Assembly (NCBI GenBank): GCA_002286715.1
Contig: NSJX01000079.1
Coordinates: forward strand, 37,733-92,183
From: Dentipellis sp. KUC8613
Lineage: Eukaryota > Basidiomycota > Agaricomycetes > Russulales > Hericiaceae
DNA length: 54,451 bases
Direction of reading: 5' to 3'
The notes under the pieces are model-generated. The model was not told where the DNA came from and ran no database searches. It saw nothing but the letters and a program-made list of their open reading frames with translations. The stretch's first letter is position 1. Each line of letters opens with the position of its first letter. The translations under genes were made by a program, and so were the position numbers. Shown here in pieces: positions 45,271 to 54,451 of the stretch.

Positions 45271-46524
45271 TCAATCTGACGCGAGACTAGATGATTGTCT
45301 GTTACGACTTCCAACCATATCGTGGAGCACAGATATCAGATCCATGTCGTACGGGCCGTCTTCGTATTGGACATTTTGAAGCCGCGGCCAGACCTTCGAT
45401 TCCTCAACGTCGGCACCAGGGAGGACTTCATGAACAATGAACTCGCGCAATTCTGCCAGTTCCGAACATCCAATGACGAGTGTCTCGATGGCCGGCATTG
45501 CGCGCGCCAAGTCTCTCGTCAACAGAGTCGGTGTCTCGTGCAGAGACAAGGTACGCAGTACCGGGAAAAGATGAGCGTCTTTCCATGTGCAGGCCGTCTC
45601 CAGCAGGGCCTCCCATGTCTCCCGGGATGCATCTGAGAGCTTCAGCCGCTCCAGGCTTGGAGCGGATAGCGCAGGGAGGATGACCCGAGCATACTTCGGA
45701 CCTTGTTTGAGACAAACTGATAGAGAACGCAGCGAGCGCATCTCGATCGGCTCCACAGCGCTAGCAGCATCTTGCACATCCAACCCTGCGCCCTCCAAGG
45801 AAAGCGTTGCCAGCAGTGGGGACATTCTCGCGATCTGCCGCAACTCATCGAAGGTAGGCGCGCCGTCGGCCCGTTCAAACGTGAGCGCGAGGCTGGTGAG
45901 ATCTCCGAAGAGCGAGAGCTCCCAGTTCAACGGAACGCTACTCAGCATGAGCGACGTGAGGCGGCTGGAGGAGCGCGTGACAAGGCGAGGTGCCTTGTGG
46001 CCGGCTTGTCCGAGCGGAGTGTCTGCGCGCAGCTCCAGGCTTTCGAGGGAGGGTGTTGAGTATGTTCCGAGGTAAGCCAGGATCTCCGACAGGACAGAGT
46101 CGGCGCCGAAGCGTAGCGCGAGGTCCACGCGTAGCCTCCGCAGGCGGCTGATGTGGGGAGCGATGAGATCGAGCGCGGTGCGCAGCTGGGGGTAGGCGAA
46201 GAAGGACGGTATGCGGATCGACAGGTCGAACGTGCACGGGGAAGAGCGTGAAAGGTAGAGTGAGGGTAGGTGCAGTGGCCGGGAGCTGCGGATGGGGATG
46301 TCTGACCAGAGAGCGGGCAGGGTAGTTGTGAGATGTCGCCAGCGACGCGAGACGTGCGACACAAGCACAGGGTACGGCAGGCCAGATGGGACGTGCTCCG
46401 TGGGTTGCGCGCCCATTAGGAAGATGTGGGCCATTAGCTCCTCGGGGAGATCGTCGACGTGCTGCGCCATGCTCATGCGAGGCTTGCACAGATGGCTGAG
46501 CCCGTTATCTTGCAAAAGCTCCAT
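45271..46524 (-). CDS. F-box-like protein (classical basidiomycete type)
   Basis: Single-exon frame of 417 residues from the ATG at 46524; a second ATG at 46476 would also fit. The F-box-like motif is D-D-L-P-E-E-L-M-A-H-I-F, then V-S-H-V-S-R-R-W-R-H-L-T-T and L-P-A-L-W-S-D-I, as in the large basidiomycete F-box family. After that come irregular leucine-rich repeats (L-E-S-L-E-L, L-T-S-L-M-L, L-R-S-L-S-V, L-R-T-L-S-L). It is clearly distinct from the four-exon family in the left part: no tiny first exon and a different F-box sequence. A likely 5' UTR intron lies upstream (donor near 46587, acceptor near 46544). Probable SCF adaptor; substrate unknown. Confidence 0.85.
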   Translation of the reverse strand: MELLQDNGLSHLCKPRMSMAQHVDDLPEELMAHIFLMGAQPTEHVPSGLPYPVLVSHVSRRWRHLTTTLPALWSDIPIRSSRPLHLPSLYLSRSSPCTFDLSIRIPSFFAYPQLRTALDLIAPHISRLRRLRVDLALRFGADSVLSEILAYLGTYSTPSLESLELRADTPLGQAGHKAPRLVTRSSSRLTSLMLSSVPLNWELSLFGDLTSLALTFERADGAPTFDELRQIARMSPLLATLSLEGAGLDVQDAASAVEPIEMRSLRSLSVCLKQGPKYARVILPALSAPSLERLKLSDASRETWEALLETACTWKDAHLFPVLRTLSLHETPTLLTRDLARAMPAIETLVIGCSELAELREFIVHEVLPGADVEESKVWPRLQNVQYEDGPYDMDLISVLHDMVGSRNRQSSSLASD

Positions 46525-47929
46525 GGACAGCCTGATCCTGACCAAGTGTCAACGACGAAACCAGAGTGAACGAATTGAAGACATACCTGTCACCCTGGCA
46601 CTCTCAGAGGTGTCGATGCAGCTGTGACTGGACGTTGTCCACGAAGAGGCTATCCACTCCGAGGGCTCATCTCCCTCCTTTTCATACGCACCATAATTCT
46701 GGCCCGAGGGCCTCGGCCAACATTTTTTGCGTTTCATCCGAGCAGCGATAAAGTGTAATGAGTTGGCAGTAGAGATGGGGCACAAATCAACCGTCACTGC
46801 GAGAAGCCGCTCTCCGGAAAATCCCGGGCCCACTTGACGTGCTTGACCTGGAGTCAAAGCGAGCCCCGTAAAAATCATAAAAATACAGACAATATTCTCG
46901 AGGTATGAAGCATGCCAAAAGCTCCCATTATGACCTGAGTTTTCAACGAATGTGCTCAAGAGACCAGTTTCACTCGACGAAACATGCCCAGCGATAAGGG
47001 TGATCTTCACTTCTTATCTCCGGGTCCAGGTCGATCCCTTGATGCGTTGATCGCATCTTATCAGATTAGATTCCGAGTTTGACCGATGCCGTTGCACCAG
47101 GGCAGTCACGCCACAACTTCTTCCGGCCACTCCCCATCCCAGCACATTCTGGTGGAGAAAGCACGCGACTTCAACAGAAACATAGTTATTTGCCTCTATC
47201 AGGACCACCAGATGCGATGTTATTGCGAAGTTGGCTCATAAGTCCGTCACGCCGCGCAAAGACGACGCGGGCTCCTGCCACTGAATCACTGCGGTCTGAG
47301 ACCCTTGAGGTACGTCGTAGGGCGCCCATCATGTTCCTCTTTCTCCGGTACTGCATATCTCATTGATGTGACACTTTAGGAGACGGGTCATCTCCGCCGC
47401 AATCTGACAACACGCTGGACACCCTCAACGCACGGCATTCGCGTAATCTTAGTGCTTCGAAGGCCCGAGCGCGTCTGTCGCTCGTAGCACGACGAAAAAC
47501 GTACTGACAGGCTCGTCTGCTCAACTGATATTATTGCTGAAATCACGCCCCGGAAAAATTGCCAACGACGACGCCTTTCTGGAGCTGCAGTTCCACGCGC
47601 GGCCTACCCACCAAACGCTCTCCGGATCGCAGATCAAGGGTTTGTTCCTGAGGCCTCTCTGCTCGGATTGCCACACGATCAGAGCTAACAATTGTCATCC
47701 TTTCCCCATACCATACTGATGGTACTCGAAAGGAAATTTTCCTTTTCTTTTTTTGCCCAAGAAACCCAGTCATGATCAAGACCGTGCGATCCGTGACGGT
47801 TAGCCGGACCCACACGACGTAAACATATCCAGTACATCTGGTTCCTACCTCAAAAGGATGCGCTATCCAGAGTCCCACTTTCTGAAAGGCATTGATGCAG
47901 GCATCGTAGGTGCGCTACATGACACAGTT
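46525..47929. other. gene-poor region
   Basis: Apart from the 5' end of the F-box-like gene, no supported gene. A minus frame (47010-46549) is open but has no family resemblance and overlaps the presumed 5' UTR intron of the neighbour. The upstream half of the terpene synthase, with its first metal-binding motif, was looked for here and not found. Confidence 0.45.
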
Positions 47930-48560
47930 CCAATACAACGGCTGATACCCCTCGTCCCAGCAACGCTTCATCGAGGTCTTCGCTAAGTATACCGACTCTG
48001 TTGTAGACCAGGTTGTCCATCGGGATCCCGACTACATAACCACCGTTGACGAATTCTTCGCCATGCGCCGTCATGCCGTTAGGGCCGAGCCGTCTTACGT
48101 TGCATCCGCGTTGGGGTCCGACCTCTACAGTGATTTCTTTGAGGATCCTTACGTAGTGAAGTTGTACAAGGCCGCGATCGACTTAGTCATCCTATGGAAC
48201 GTGAGTTCTTACTGCTTGCTACTCACGCGTCTCGATCAGGATCCTTTCTCCTACACTATATCAGAGGACAGGAAAACGATGATGACGCCCTCAACATCGA
48301 TCCCATGATCATGCACCATCACCAGTTTGATCTTGCCGGCGCGCTCAACTAATTCACGATGTTCCACGAGGAGCTTGCGCAAAAATTTTCCGGGAGCTAG
48401 GGGAAGTGCATGCGTAGGTACAGAACACCGACCCATTTCTCCACCTGGTCCATCGCGTCGAAGAACTCGTCGGGTGGGTCAAGGCAATCGCCTGCTGGAT
48501 ACTCAGGAGTGGGGCCTACTTCGGGTCAGAGGGTAAGGCGATTCAGGAGCATAGGACCGC
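47930..48560 (+). pseudogene. terpene synthase-like remnant (C-terminal half)
   Basis: The frame reads Q-Q-R-F-I-E-V-F-A-K-Y-T-D-S-V-V, then F-F-A-M-R-R-H-A-V and F-F-E-D-P-Y-V-V-K-L, then D-L-V-I-L-W-N. After a short intron (donor at 48200, acceptor cag at 48237-48239) it continues D-P-F-S-Y. N-D-x-x-S is the start of the NSE metal-binding motif of class I sesquiterpene cyclases. The next conserved part (E-N-D-D-D-A-L-N-I and D-L-A-G-A-L-N) is in another frame and is followed by a TAA. Farther on, V-E-E-L-V-G-W-V-K-A and A-Y-F-G match the family's C-terminal G-N-W-x-R-A and R-Y-F-G. The N-terminal half with the Asp-rich motif is missing. Confidence 0.68.
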
Positions 48561-49306
48561 ATCTCTACGTCCCAGAGAGCTCGCTCGGGAGCATCTGGCC
48601 GTTTCTAACATTCAAGCGCCAGACTTCATTTGCGAATACTGATTTCGAAGCCCCCTTATATGTAAGGTTTATAAAGATAAGTAGTTTCGACTGTATGTGA
48701 GTACATAAAATTTTCTTTGAGATATGATTTTGGTCACTATGGCGAGTCGTGCTGAATATGAGATATGCGCGAAAAGTGTGCGTATTTCCCGACCCAAGCG
48801 GGACTTGTGGTGAGCAGACCTGCGAAGCACGAACCAGCCACCGGAAAGTTCCGTGCCTCCAGTAGTACGTTTGAGGCTTCTGAGATCTGAGGCCTGAGGC
48901 GCCGCTCGACCAAGGCGCCATTGGACATCCCCTGAGATTCTACCATGATACCAGTAAGTACTTCTCTTTTGTCATGCAAAGAGACTGCTATGCATTGTCA
49001 CGCTGACGGAAAACACCGAAGACAGATACAGCACTACATATAATTTGCACAAGAGCTATGATTGGTATCCGCGCGAGCTTTTATTCTCTAACCTTTGCCT
49101 ATGCTTTCCGTGTGATTCATGGTAGTAATCTGAGTGTTGAGTCCGCCTTTGACTGCCATGAGGCGCCGTCCACCATCATTGTAGCACGTGTCTGAGCCAA
49201 AAACGTACATAAACGAAAGTCGGTGCGTGGGCAACACCTCCTTCCTTCCACCACCACACTCTCACTATTTTCCTTGTCGCGCTCTCCCGTCCTTCATCTC
49301 ACAGAC
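48561..49306. other. spacer, includes promoter of the next gene
   Basis: Pyrimidine-rich stretch (ccttccttccaccaccacac and on) directly before the ATG at 49307, typical of fungal 5' leaders. Otherwise unassigned. Confidence 0.4.
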
Positions 49307-49860
49307 ATGGACTACAATTTCCCTGCTCCCCGACTGTTTAAGTCCCGCTATATCAACATGCCCGAGTCAGAGCGTAAACTGCCTCGACTTCATACGCATT
49401 GGAAGGAGCTCGGCAGTTTCTCAATCAAAGATATCACAACGAAAGCTTCTTTAACGGCTGTAAGCTTCCATTCAATTCTCCCTGTGCAATCTGCTTCAGA
49501 GCTGATCAGACGAGCCAGGTAAACCGACCGGCCAATTCGGACACTGAACCCGAGCTTTCGTCCCCCGAATCGTACACCAGCCTGAGCACGCTCGCCCCAT
49601 TCTCCATCGACACCTCCCTCCCTGCCGAAGACCAGCGAGCATGCGGTTCCAAGCCCGGTATCACGACCGTCGTCGAGAACGTGCCCGAGGCCCGTCCACC
49701 CTCCTGCGAGGGGTACTGCGACGCCTATGCACAGCTGAGACGCGTCTGGGAATCCGCCCCGGATAGCCCTCTTCCCTACTCTTTCAATGGGGCTACGGCA
49801 GGGGATATGCGGTCTCTCATGGAAGACGACGTGATCGTCTACCTCGATGAATACCGTTAG
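49307..49860 (+). CDS. small hypothetical protein
   Basis: Two exons, 49307-49459 and 49519-49860 (phase 0), give 164 residues. The first is M-D-Y-N-F-P-A-P-R-L-F and the second ends C-D-A-Y-A-Q-L-R-R-V-W-E, then Y-L-D-E-Y-R. The sequence is acidic with Ser/Pro-rich middle, no signal peptide and no membrane segment. I do not recognise the family. Support comes from the pyrimidine-rich leader, good splice signals and balanced composition. The function is unknown. Confidence 0.55.
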
Positions 49861-50639
49861 CCTTCCTTCGCAGATATTCAGCTGTAGGAGAGGGCTTTCC
49901 GAGAGGTGTACAGTCATTGGAGAAGAGTCATTTCAGGCGATTGGGCATCCATGCATCTATTGCGTGGATAAAGTCACCCACATCGACCTCATGTACTTCT
50001 AGTCCACGCTTGTATCTACATTGCGTGTCGTGTACTAGCATTGCCAGTCCTTGGAGGGCCTCGCGCGCGCATTCGCGGAGGCATTCAGTATTTGTTGTAC
50101 TACCACTTTATGGGCCACCCGAATCGAAAATTCGTTGACGTCGCGATTCTACACTTGATCATCACGACTCTCCGGCAGACTCTCGAGTTCTCAAATCCCG
50201 TCTGAATTCTGGCCATTCTGCGGACATGAATGGAAGTCATCTGCATGTGCACCTGCCCGCGGTTCCGTGGTGCTATTTCCAGAACGATGCAGACGTAGAA
50301 GATAACAAGGACTGCCTCGTCACTACACTAGAACTAGGATTCGGGGCGCGCTCTCATGCTCGTGCTAGACAAAGGCGGGAGCGAAGACAAGATCGTGATG
50401 TCAGCAGACGGGTCAGCCTCGTCCGCTGACGCGGAAGGGCGCTGGACGAGGTTGGCGACACAGACTCGGCATACCCATGTTGGTGGTTGAATTTACACAT
50501 ATAGTAGTACGCTGTCGCGCACATCGTTCCGGTGCGCAGCACTTTGTTCCTTCATGCTTCTTCTGGAAATGTGCGCAACACTCCTTTCACGGCCTATCAT
50601 ATCTAAGTCGCATCACATCAGCGCGGGATACGAGCTCGC
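49861..50639. other. spacer
   Basis: No supported feature. Confidence 0.4.
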
Positions 50640-51487
50640 ATAAACGATACTGGTAATCCGCCGAATCAATCTCGACGACTGGCCTCACGCGACCATCCGT
50701 GAAACGAGGTGCTTCATCCGAGCCTGGATTTTGAATAGCCGGGAGGTGACGAAATTGACTTCTTGCAGAGACGGGCCGCAAGACTGAGCTATGATCACGG
50801 CGCGCTGACGGGGCCACTTTAGAAAGGACAGTGAAGACACAAACTTTTCTCATCCTATTGAAGTCGTGTTCAGTGCGAATAAATTCAGTGAAGGAAAGCA
50901 GGCAGAGGACACGCCTTCGGGAAGCAAGAGATCGTCTGTCTGAAAGTCCAAGGACTCTCGATCTCCAGGACATGAACGTTTGGCGCAGCGAGAATCAGCT
51001 CCAACTCGGAATAAGTAACGCCCCAGCCAAAATGGCTGAAGCATACCCCGCGCAGAGCCACGAGATTGGGAAGTGTTGTTGCTCAGTTGAGACTTCCGAA
51101 GCCCGTCATCGGTGGGAAGTGGTCGGATATGACCACGTTTCTTTGAAGAAATCATGATGAGCGACAAACGGCATGATCTGGACATTGTGGCGTCTGCACC
51201 CAATATAAGGCCACGATGCGGGGGGAGCTTGAGAGAGGTAGAGAGTACTACAATTGATATTGATGTGATTAAATAGCCTTGGAAGACACGCACCACATAT
51301 GCGTTTGCAGGTTAGACTGAGAGCCGCTAGTGCCCTCACGTTCTCACGATGGGCGAAAAACGATCTGTCGACGATAAGCACAAGTACATTGTAGTCAAGT
51401 CACTCTAGACTGACAAGTCAAGGTTTGTTAGCAAGTCCCTTTATACCGACACAGTGCTACTTACGAGATGTCTTTTTGCGTCCCCAT
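50640..51487 (-). pseudogene. F-box/LRR-like gene, internally deleted copy
   Basis: The tiny first exon is kept (51487-51465, M-G-T-Q-K-D-I-S, phase 2). The F-box exon starts at 51409, but its third codon is TGA (51402-51400) where relatives have Arg or Lys. L-S-L-T-C-K-R-I-C-G-A-C-L-P and P-P-A-S-W-P-Y-I follow. Exon 3 is recognisable only at its beginning (L-V-A-L-R-G-V-C-F-S-H-F, A-A-P-N-V-H-V-L-E-I-E). It then jumps to a part of exon 4 (A-Q-S-C-G-P-S-L-Q-E), so most of the leucine-rich region is gone. Several stops follow. It shows that the four-exon family also extends to the right side of the housekeeping block. Confidence 0.78.
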
Positions 51488-52024
51488 CGTGTTCCGAGTA
51501 GGAGATGACTGCGGCTACGGCGCGCTTGGAAGGACAGACCAGAACTCGGACTCGATCTTGGCTAGTCGCATACTCAGCCTCGGTATACGCCATGTGTTTA
51601 GAATGTGCCACTCGCCAAGACCAGCCAACCTTCCTATGAGACCGCGATCTAGCTGGTCTAGCAGAAGCGGTTCGGCGGCTCGCAATGCTTTTGACCACCG
51701 AAAAACAAAGATCAGCTCATCGCCGTGCGCATCCAGCGAGTTCCCAATGGTATCGTGATACTAGTCAGGACGATATAAATCCAAAAAGAAAGTACTTATA
51801 GTCGATCTATGATTGTTGCTACTGCAGTTGAACAAGTTGAAGGAGCCGTGGCGGCAGTCCAGAGCCTCAAGCTCAAGTCAAGTCCCGCGGACTACGTGCC
51901 ACCGCATGTGGTCCGTCTTCCGGACTTCGGGACCATCCAGTTCCAAATCGGTCGACCCGGTCCGGCGCTCAGCTCTGCACTTTCGAAGCTTTGCCATGCC
52001 TCCTCCTCTTTCATCGACGGACAC
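51488..52024. other. spacer
   Basis: A plus frame starting at ATG 51809 reads A-V-E-Q-V-E-G-A-V-A-A and is open to 52090, but it runs into the inverted repeat arm and has no recognisable domain. Not called. Confidence 0.4.
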
Positions 52025-52429
52025 GATTGCACACAGATTGAGCTCTCTTTGACTTCAATACATTACAAGTGCACAAAATACAACTGGTAAGCAGATTGTC
52101 CATATGATACATCTTACAGAGTCCCAGAAACCACAAGCCAGTCGCGAGCTACAACAGTGCATGCGCAGATGGCTATCGCCCACGACAACGTTCACAAACG
52201 GATCGCACGGACATCGCCTCATCGATAAAGAACACGAGGGGGTCCTGGCAAAGTCCGGAATACGAAAAAAAGATGCGACAAAACGTAGAAAAATCGCCCA
52301 GGTGCGTCTTGCCATCTCATCGTCGACGCTGGCTCCTGCGACGGCCACAACCTGCACTCGACACCCCACCGCCTCAACTCGACCACACCACCGTGGCCCA
52401 TCTGCCTCAAACTCCTTGCTCCTGCTCGT

Positions 52430-54204
52430 CTATGTCTGCTCTACCTGCATGCCTGCATCCGCGCCCGTCACGATCGTCCACTGCCCAGTAACCTCATTGC
52501 GCAGGACCAGGACGACCTCTCCATCCAACTCGTCTCTGTGGTGGATCGCCTCATAGTGTCTTGGCAGGTTATCAGACCGAGTCACCGTTGTCCCGCACGT
52601 CAGGCAAAGCCAAAGGACGCCCTTGTGGAGGCTGGACCAGTGACGCTCCGCGTCGCGCGCCCGGGTGAAATCCTTGCCGCAGCCCGGGTGTGGGCAGCCC
52701 CACTTGCCATTTCCCATTTCTATCGCCGCTGGGTCACCTTCTTCCCGTGGGATGCACCGGCGGCGGCGGCGGCGGCGGGTGGTGCGGACAGCGGGGACTG
52801 CGGCGGGGACTAGCAGTGGTGCGGGGGCGGGGGATTGCGTCTTCTGCGTTCTCTCATTCCGGCTCGTTGTCTTGCTCGCGCGCGCCTCGGTCGTGGGCGG
52901 CGGCGCATGTGGCCCTTGTGACGGCGCGTGTAGACACTCTGTGGTGTACTGGCCGAGGGACTTGTAACCCAGGTCATCTCCCTGGGTTCTATGCGTGTCA
53001 TTTCCAAGGGTCTCCCTCGCTTTTCGCCCCGGCCTTGCGGCCTGACGGGGAAAAGGCTCGGTGCCCTCGCGTCTTTGAATTCTTGACAGTTTATAGCTGC
53101 AGGACCGTCAGCGCGCACCTCGCGAAACATCGCAATTGCTACTCACCTGCTTGTCTGTCTCAAGCTCGTATCCATCCGGCCCGAGTCCATCTGTTGATCC
53201 GGCTGGAAGGTGCCATAGGGCACGTTTGCTGTGTTGAGGCCCCCGTGAGGAGGGCCTTCGCCATACCCCGGCATTGGGTAGGCCTGTGTCGGCGGCTGTG
53301 CGCCGAGCAGTGCCATCGAGAATGGCGGCATTGGTGCTATGCTAGGATCCCCATAGTGGGACCTGGCATGCAGGCCGTCGAAAGAAGGGGCCTGGGGAAA
53401 ATATCCACCATGCACGTGGGCGGGGTTGACGGCTGCGGGGGTTGGGTATACATGTTGCTCATACCTCGCGCCGTCGTCCGGCACCCAGAGTGATCTGGGG
53501 ACAGTCGGAGAAGCGGCGAAGCCGAACGGTATGGTCTCGGGGCTCCAATGCTGTGGGAGGTGGAGGAGCGGGGCTGGCGGTGCGTAGGAGGCCAAAGGCA
53601 CGTCTGAGTAGTATCGCTGGTGACGCACGTGTTGTGAGCCAGGGCTTCTCGCGAGTGTATAGCAAGGGCTGAAGGACTTACCTGACCAGATGAAGATCCT
53701 ATGCCCGCGGCATAGAGATCAGGGAGATCATAGGTTCCACCCAGCGGCACCTGCGCCACTCTGAGGTAGACATTCTCGAGCGGGCGGCTTCTGAGGGGGA
53801 ACTGCTCCGCGTGTGGCGCGAAAGACTAGAGAATAAGAGCAATACGTGAGTCCTCGTTCTCCTCGTGGCGCTTAGCGTAGCCGGACTTACAGCGCCGGGA
53901 TCAGGTTTTGTCAACTCGAAGGCGCCATGCGCGCCGAGGATGGTCTGTGGGATGGAATACTGGTGTGGCATATACGGCGTCAGGCGTACGGACTATGACC
54001 AGTGGACCAATGAGCGTTACCTGAGGCTGCCCAGGCATTGGGGCAAGCATATCTTGCGTGTCGGCGTCGTAAGACTTCACAGGACGGAAGATGTTTAGCT
54101 TTCGCTCGCGACGAGAGCAACGAGCAATAAGGGTCGCCTACCTCGTACCGCGGCATGCCGTCCTCTACTTGGGACGGAACGTTGGGATGGCGATAGAAAG
54201 ACAT
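52430..54204 (-). CDS. C2H2 zinc-finger protein, copy 2
   Basis: Six exons (54204-54142, 54074-54021, 53959-53891, 53825-53682, 53616-53147, 53096-52430) give 488 residues in consistent frame. Both zinc fingers are intact: C-P-H-P-G-C with H-W-S-S-L-H, and C-L-T-C with H-Y-E-A-I-H. The N-terminal exon differs most from copy 1 (M-S-F-Y-R-H-P-N against M-S-D-H-H-Y-P-N). At the start of exon 3 the AG acceptor used in copy 1 is CG here (around 53974). The next AG, 15 bases downstream, keeps the frame and would remove five residues. Likely a DNA-binding regulator; targets unknown. Confidence 0.83.
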
Positions 54205-54301
54205 CGAAAGGGGGATTCAGGATGTAGAACGACTGGGAGCGTGGGGTAGTGCAGTGCAGGGGACAAAAACAATGCTGCGTGCAAGGACATGGGGGGTACG
54301 G

Positions 54302-54309
54302 TTTAAATA
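54302..54309 (-). promoter_or_regulatory. TATA box of zinc-finger gene 2
   Basis: TATTTAAA on the minus strand, 98 bases before the ATG, matching the box of copy 1. Confidence 0.65.
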
Positions 54310-54451
54310 CAAGGGACTGATATTCAAACTAAGCTTTCCACATTCAGATACGCTGACCCGCCGGCTTGGAGGGCGCTTCCAGATTCGTCTCCTGATGGAC
54401 AAAACGAGGTGCACGAAGGCGTCGCGTGTTCGTCCATGTCGGAGTCTGGGG

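Larger units (their letters stand above)
52025..54451. repeat. right arm of the large inverted repeat
   Basis: Reverse-complement duplicate of 12715-15150, including the second zinc-finger gene. It is cut by the window end inside the promoter. Confidence 0.9.

Overview
The window looks like nuclear DNA of an Agaricomycete (mushroom or polypore-type basidiomycete). Genes are split by many short introns (about 45-70 nt, GT..AG). The families are typical of basidiomycetes: fungal BTB proteins, expanded F-box/leucine-rich proteins, an A1 aspartic peptidase and a broken sesquiterpene-synthase-like gene. There is no sign of bacterial operons, rRNA or CRISPR. All exon boundaries given here were inferred by eye from splice signals, reading phase and comparison of paralogues.

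Left part (1-35.6 kb) is a gene-family cluster with many duplicated blocks. Six apparently intact F-box/LRR-like genes (1104-2908, 6187-7950, 25494-27324, 28265-30425 and 31373-33164 on minus; 20566-22294 on plus) share one four-exon structure with conserved intron phases, including a tiny first exon that carries only the start codon and 8-22 codons. Broken relatives lie at 3280-5013, 16759-17010, 10240-10326 and 50640-51487. BTB-domain genes are interleaved: intact at 15341-16460, cut by the window edge at 1-639, broken at 5790-6040, 8300-8830 and 22495-23299. Most of the copies form a repeated unit, BTB on plus converging on an F-box gene on minus, seen about five times in different states of decay. 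A 14-exon aspartic peptidase (17553-19928) sits inside the cluster. GC-rich repeat blocks (10374-11760 and 34046-35590), small foldback elements and a hAT-like MITE interrupt it.

Right part (36-46.5 kb) is a calmer, housekeeping-like stretch: AP endonuclease of the endonuclease IV/Apn1 family (36146-38012, minus), a ZNF207/BuGZ-like zinc finger protein (38999-40458, minus), a membrane-anchored alpha/beta hydrolase (40792-42375, plus), a (6-4) photolyase/cryptochrome-family protein (42651-44656, plus) and a classical F-box-like protein (45271-46524, minus). From 46.5 to 52 kb the region is again gene-poor, with a terpene synthase remnant (47930-48560), a small unknown gene (49307-49860) and a dead F-box copy.

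The cluster is bracketed by two copies of one C2H2 zinc-finger gene in opposite orientation (12964-14745 plus, 52430-54204 minus), inside inverted repeat arms of at least 2.4 kb that lie about 37 kb apart. F-box and BTB proteins are both substrate adaptors of cullin-RING ubiquitin ligases, so the most notable feature here is the co-duplication of two kinds of putative E3 adaptors as convergent pairs. Their joint function is inference, not shown by the sequence.
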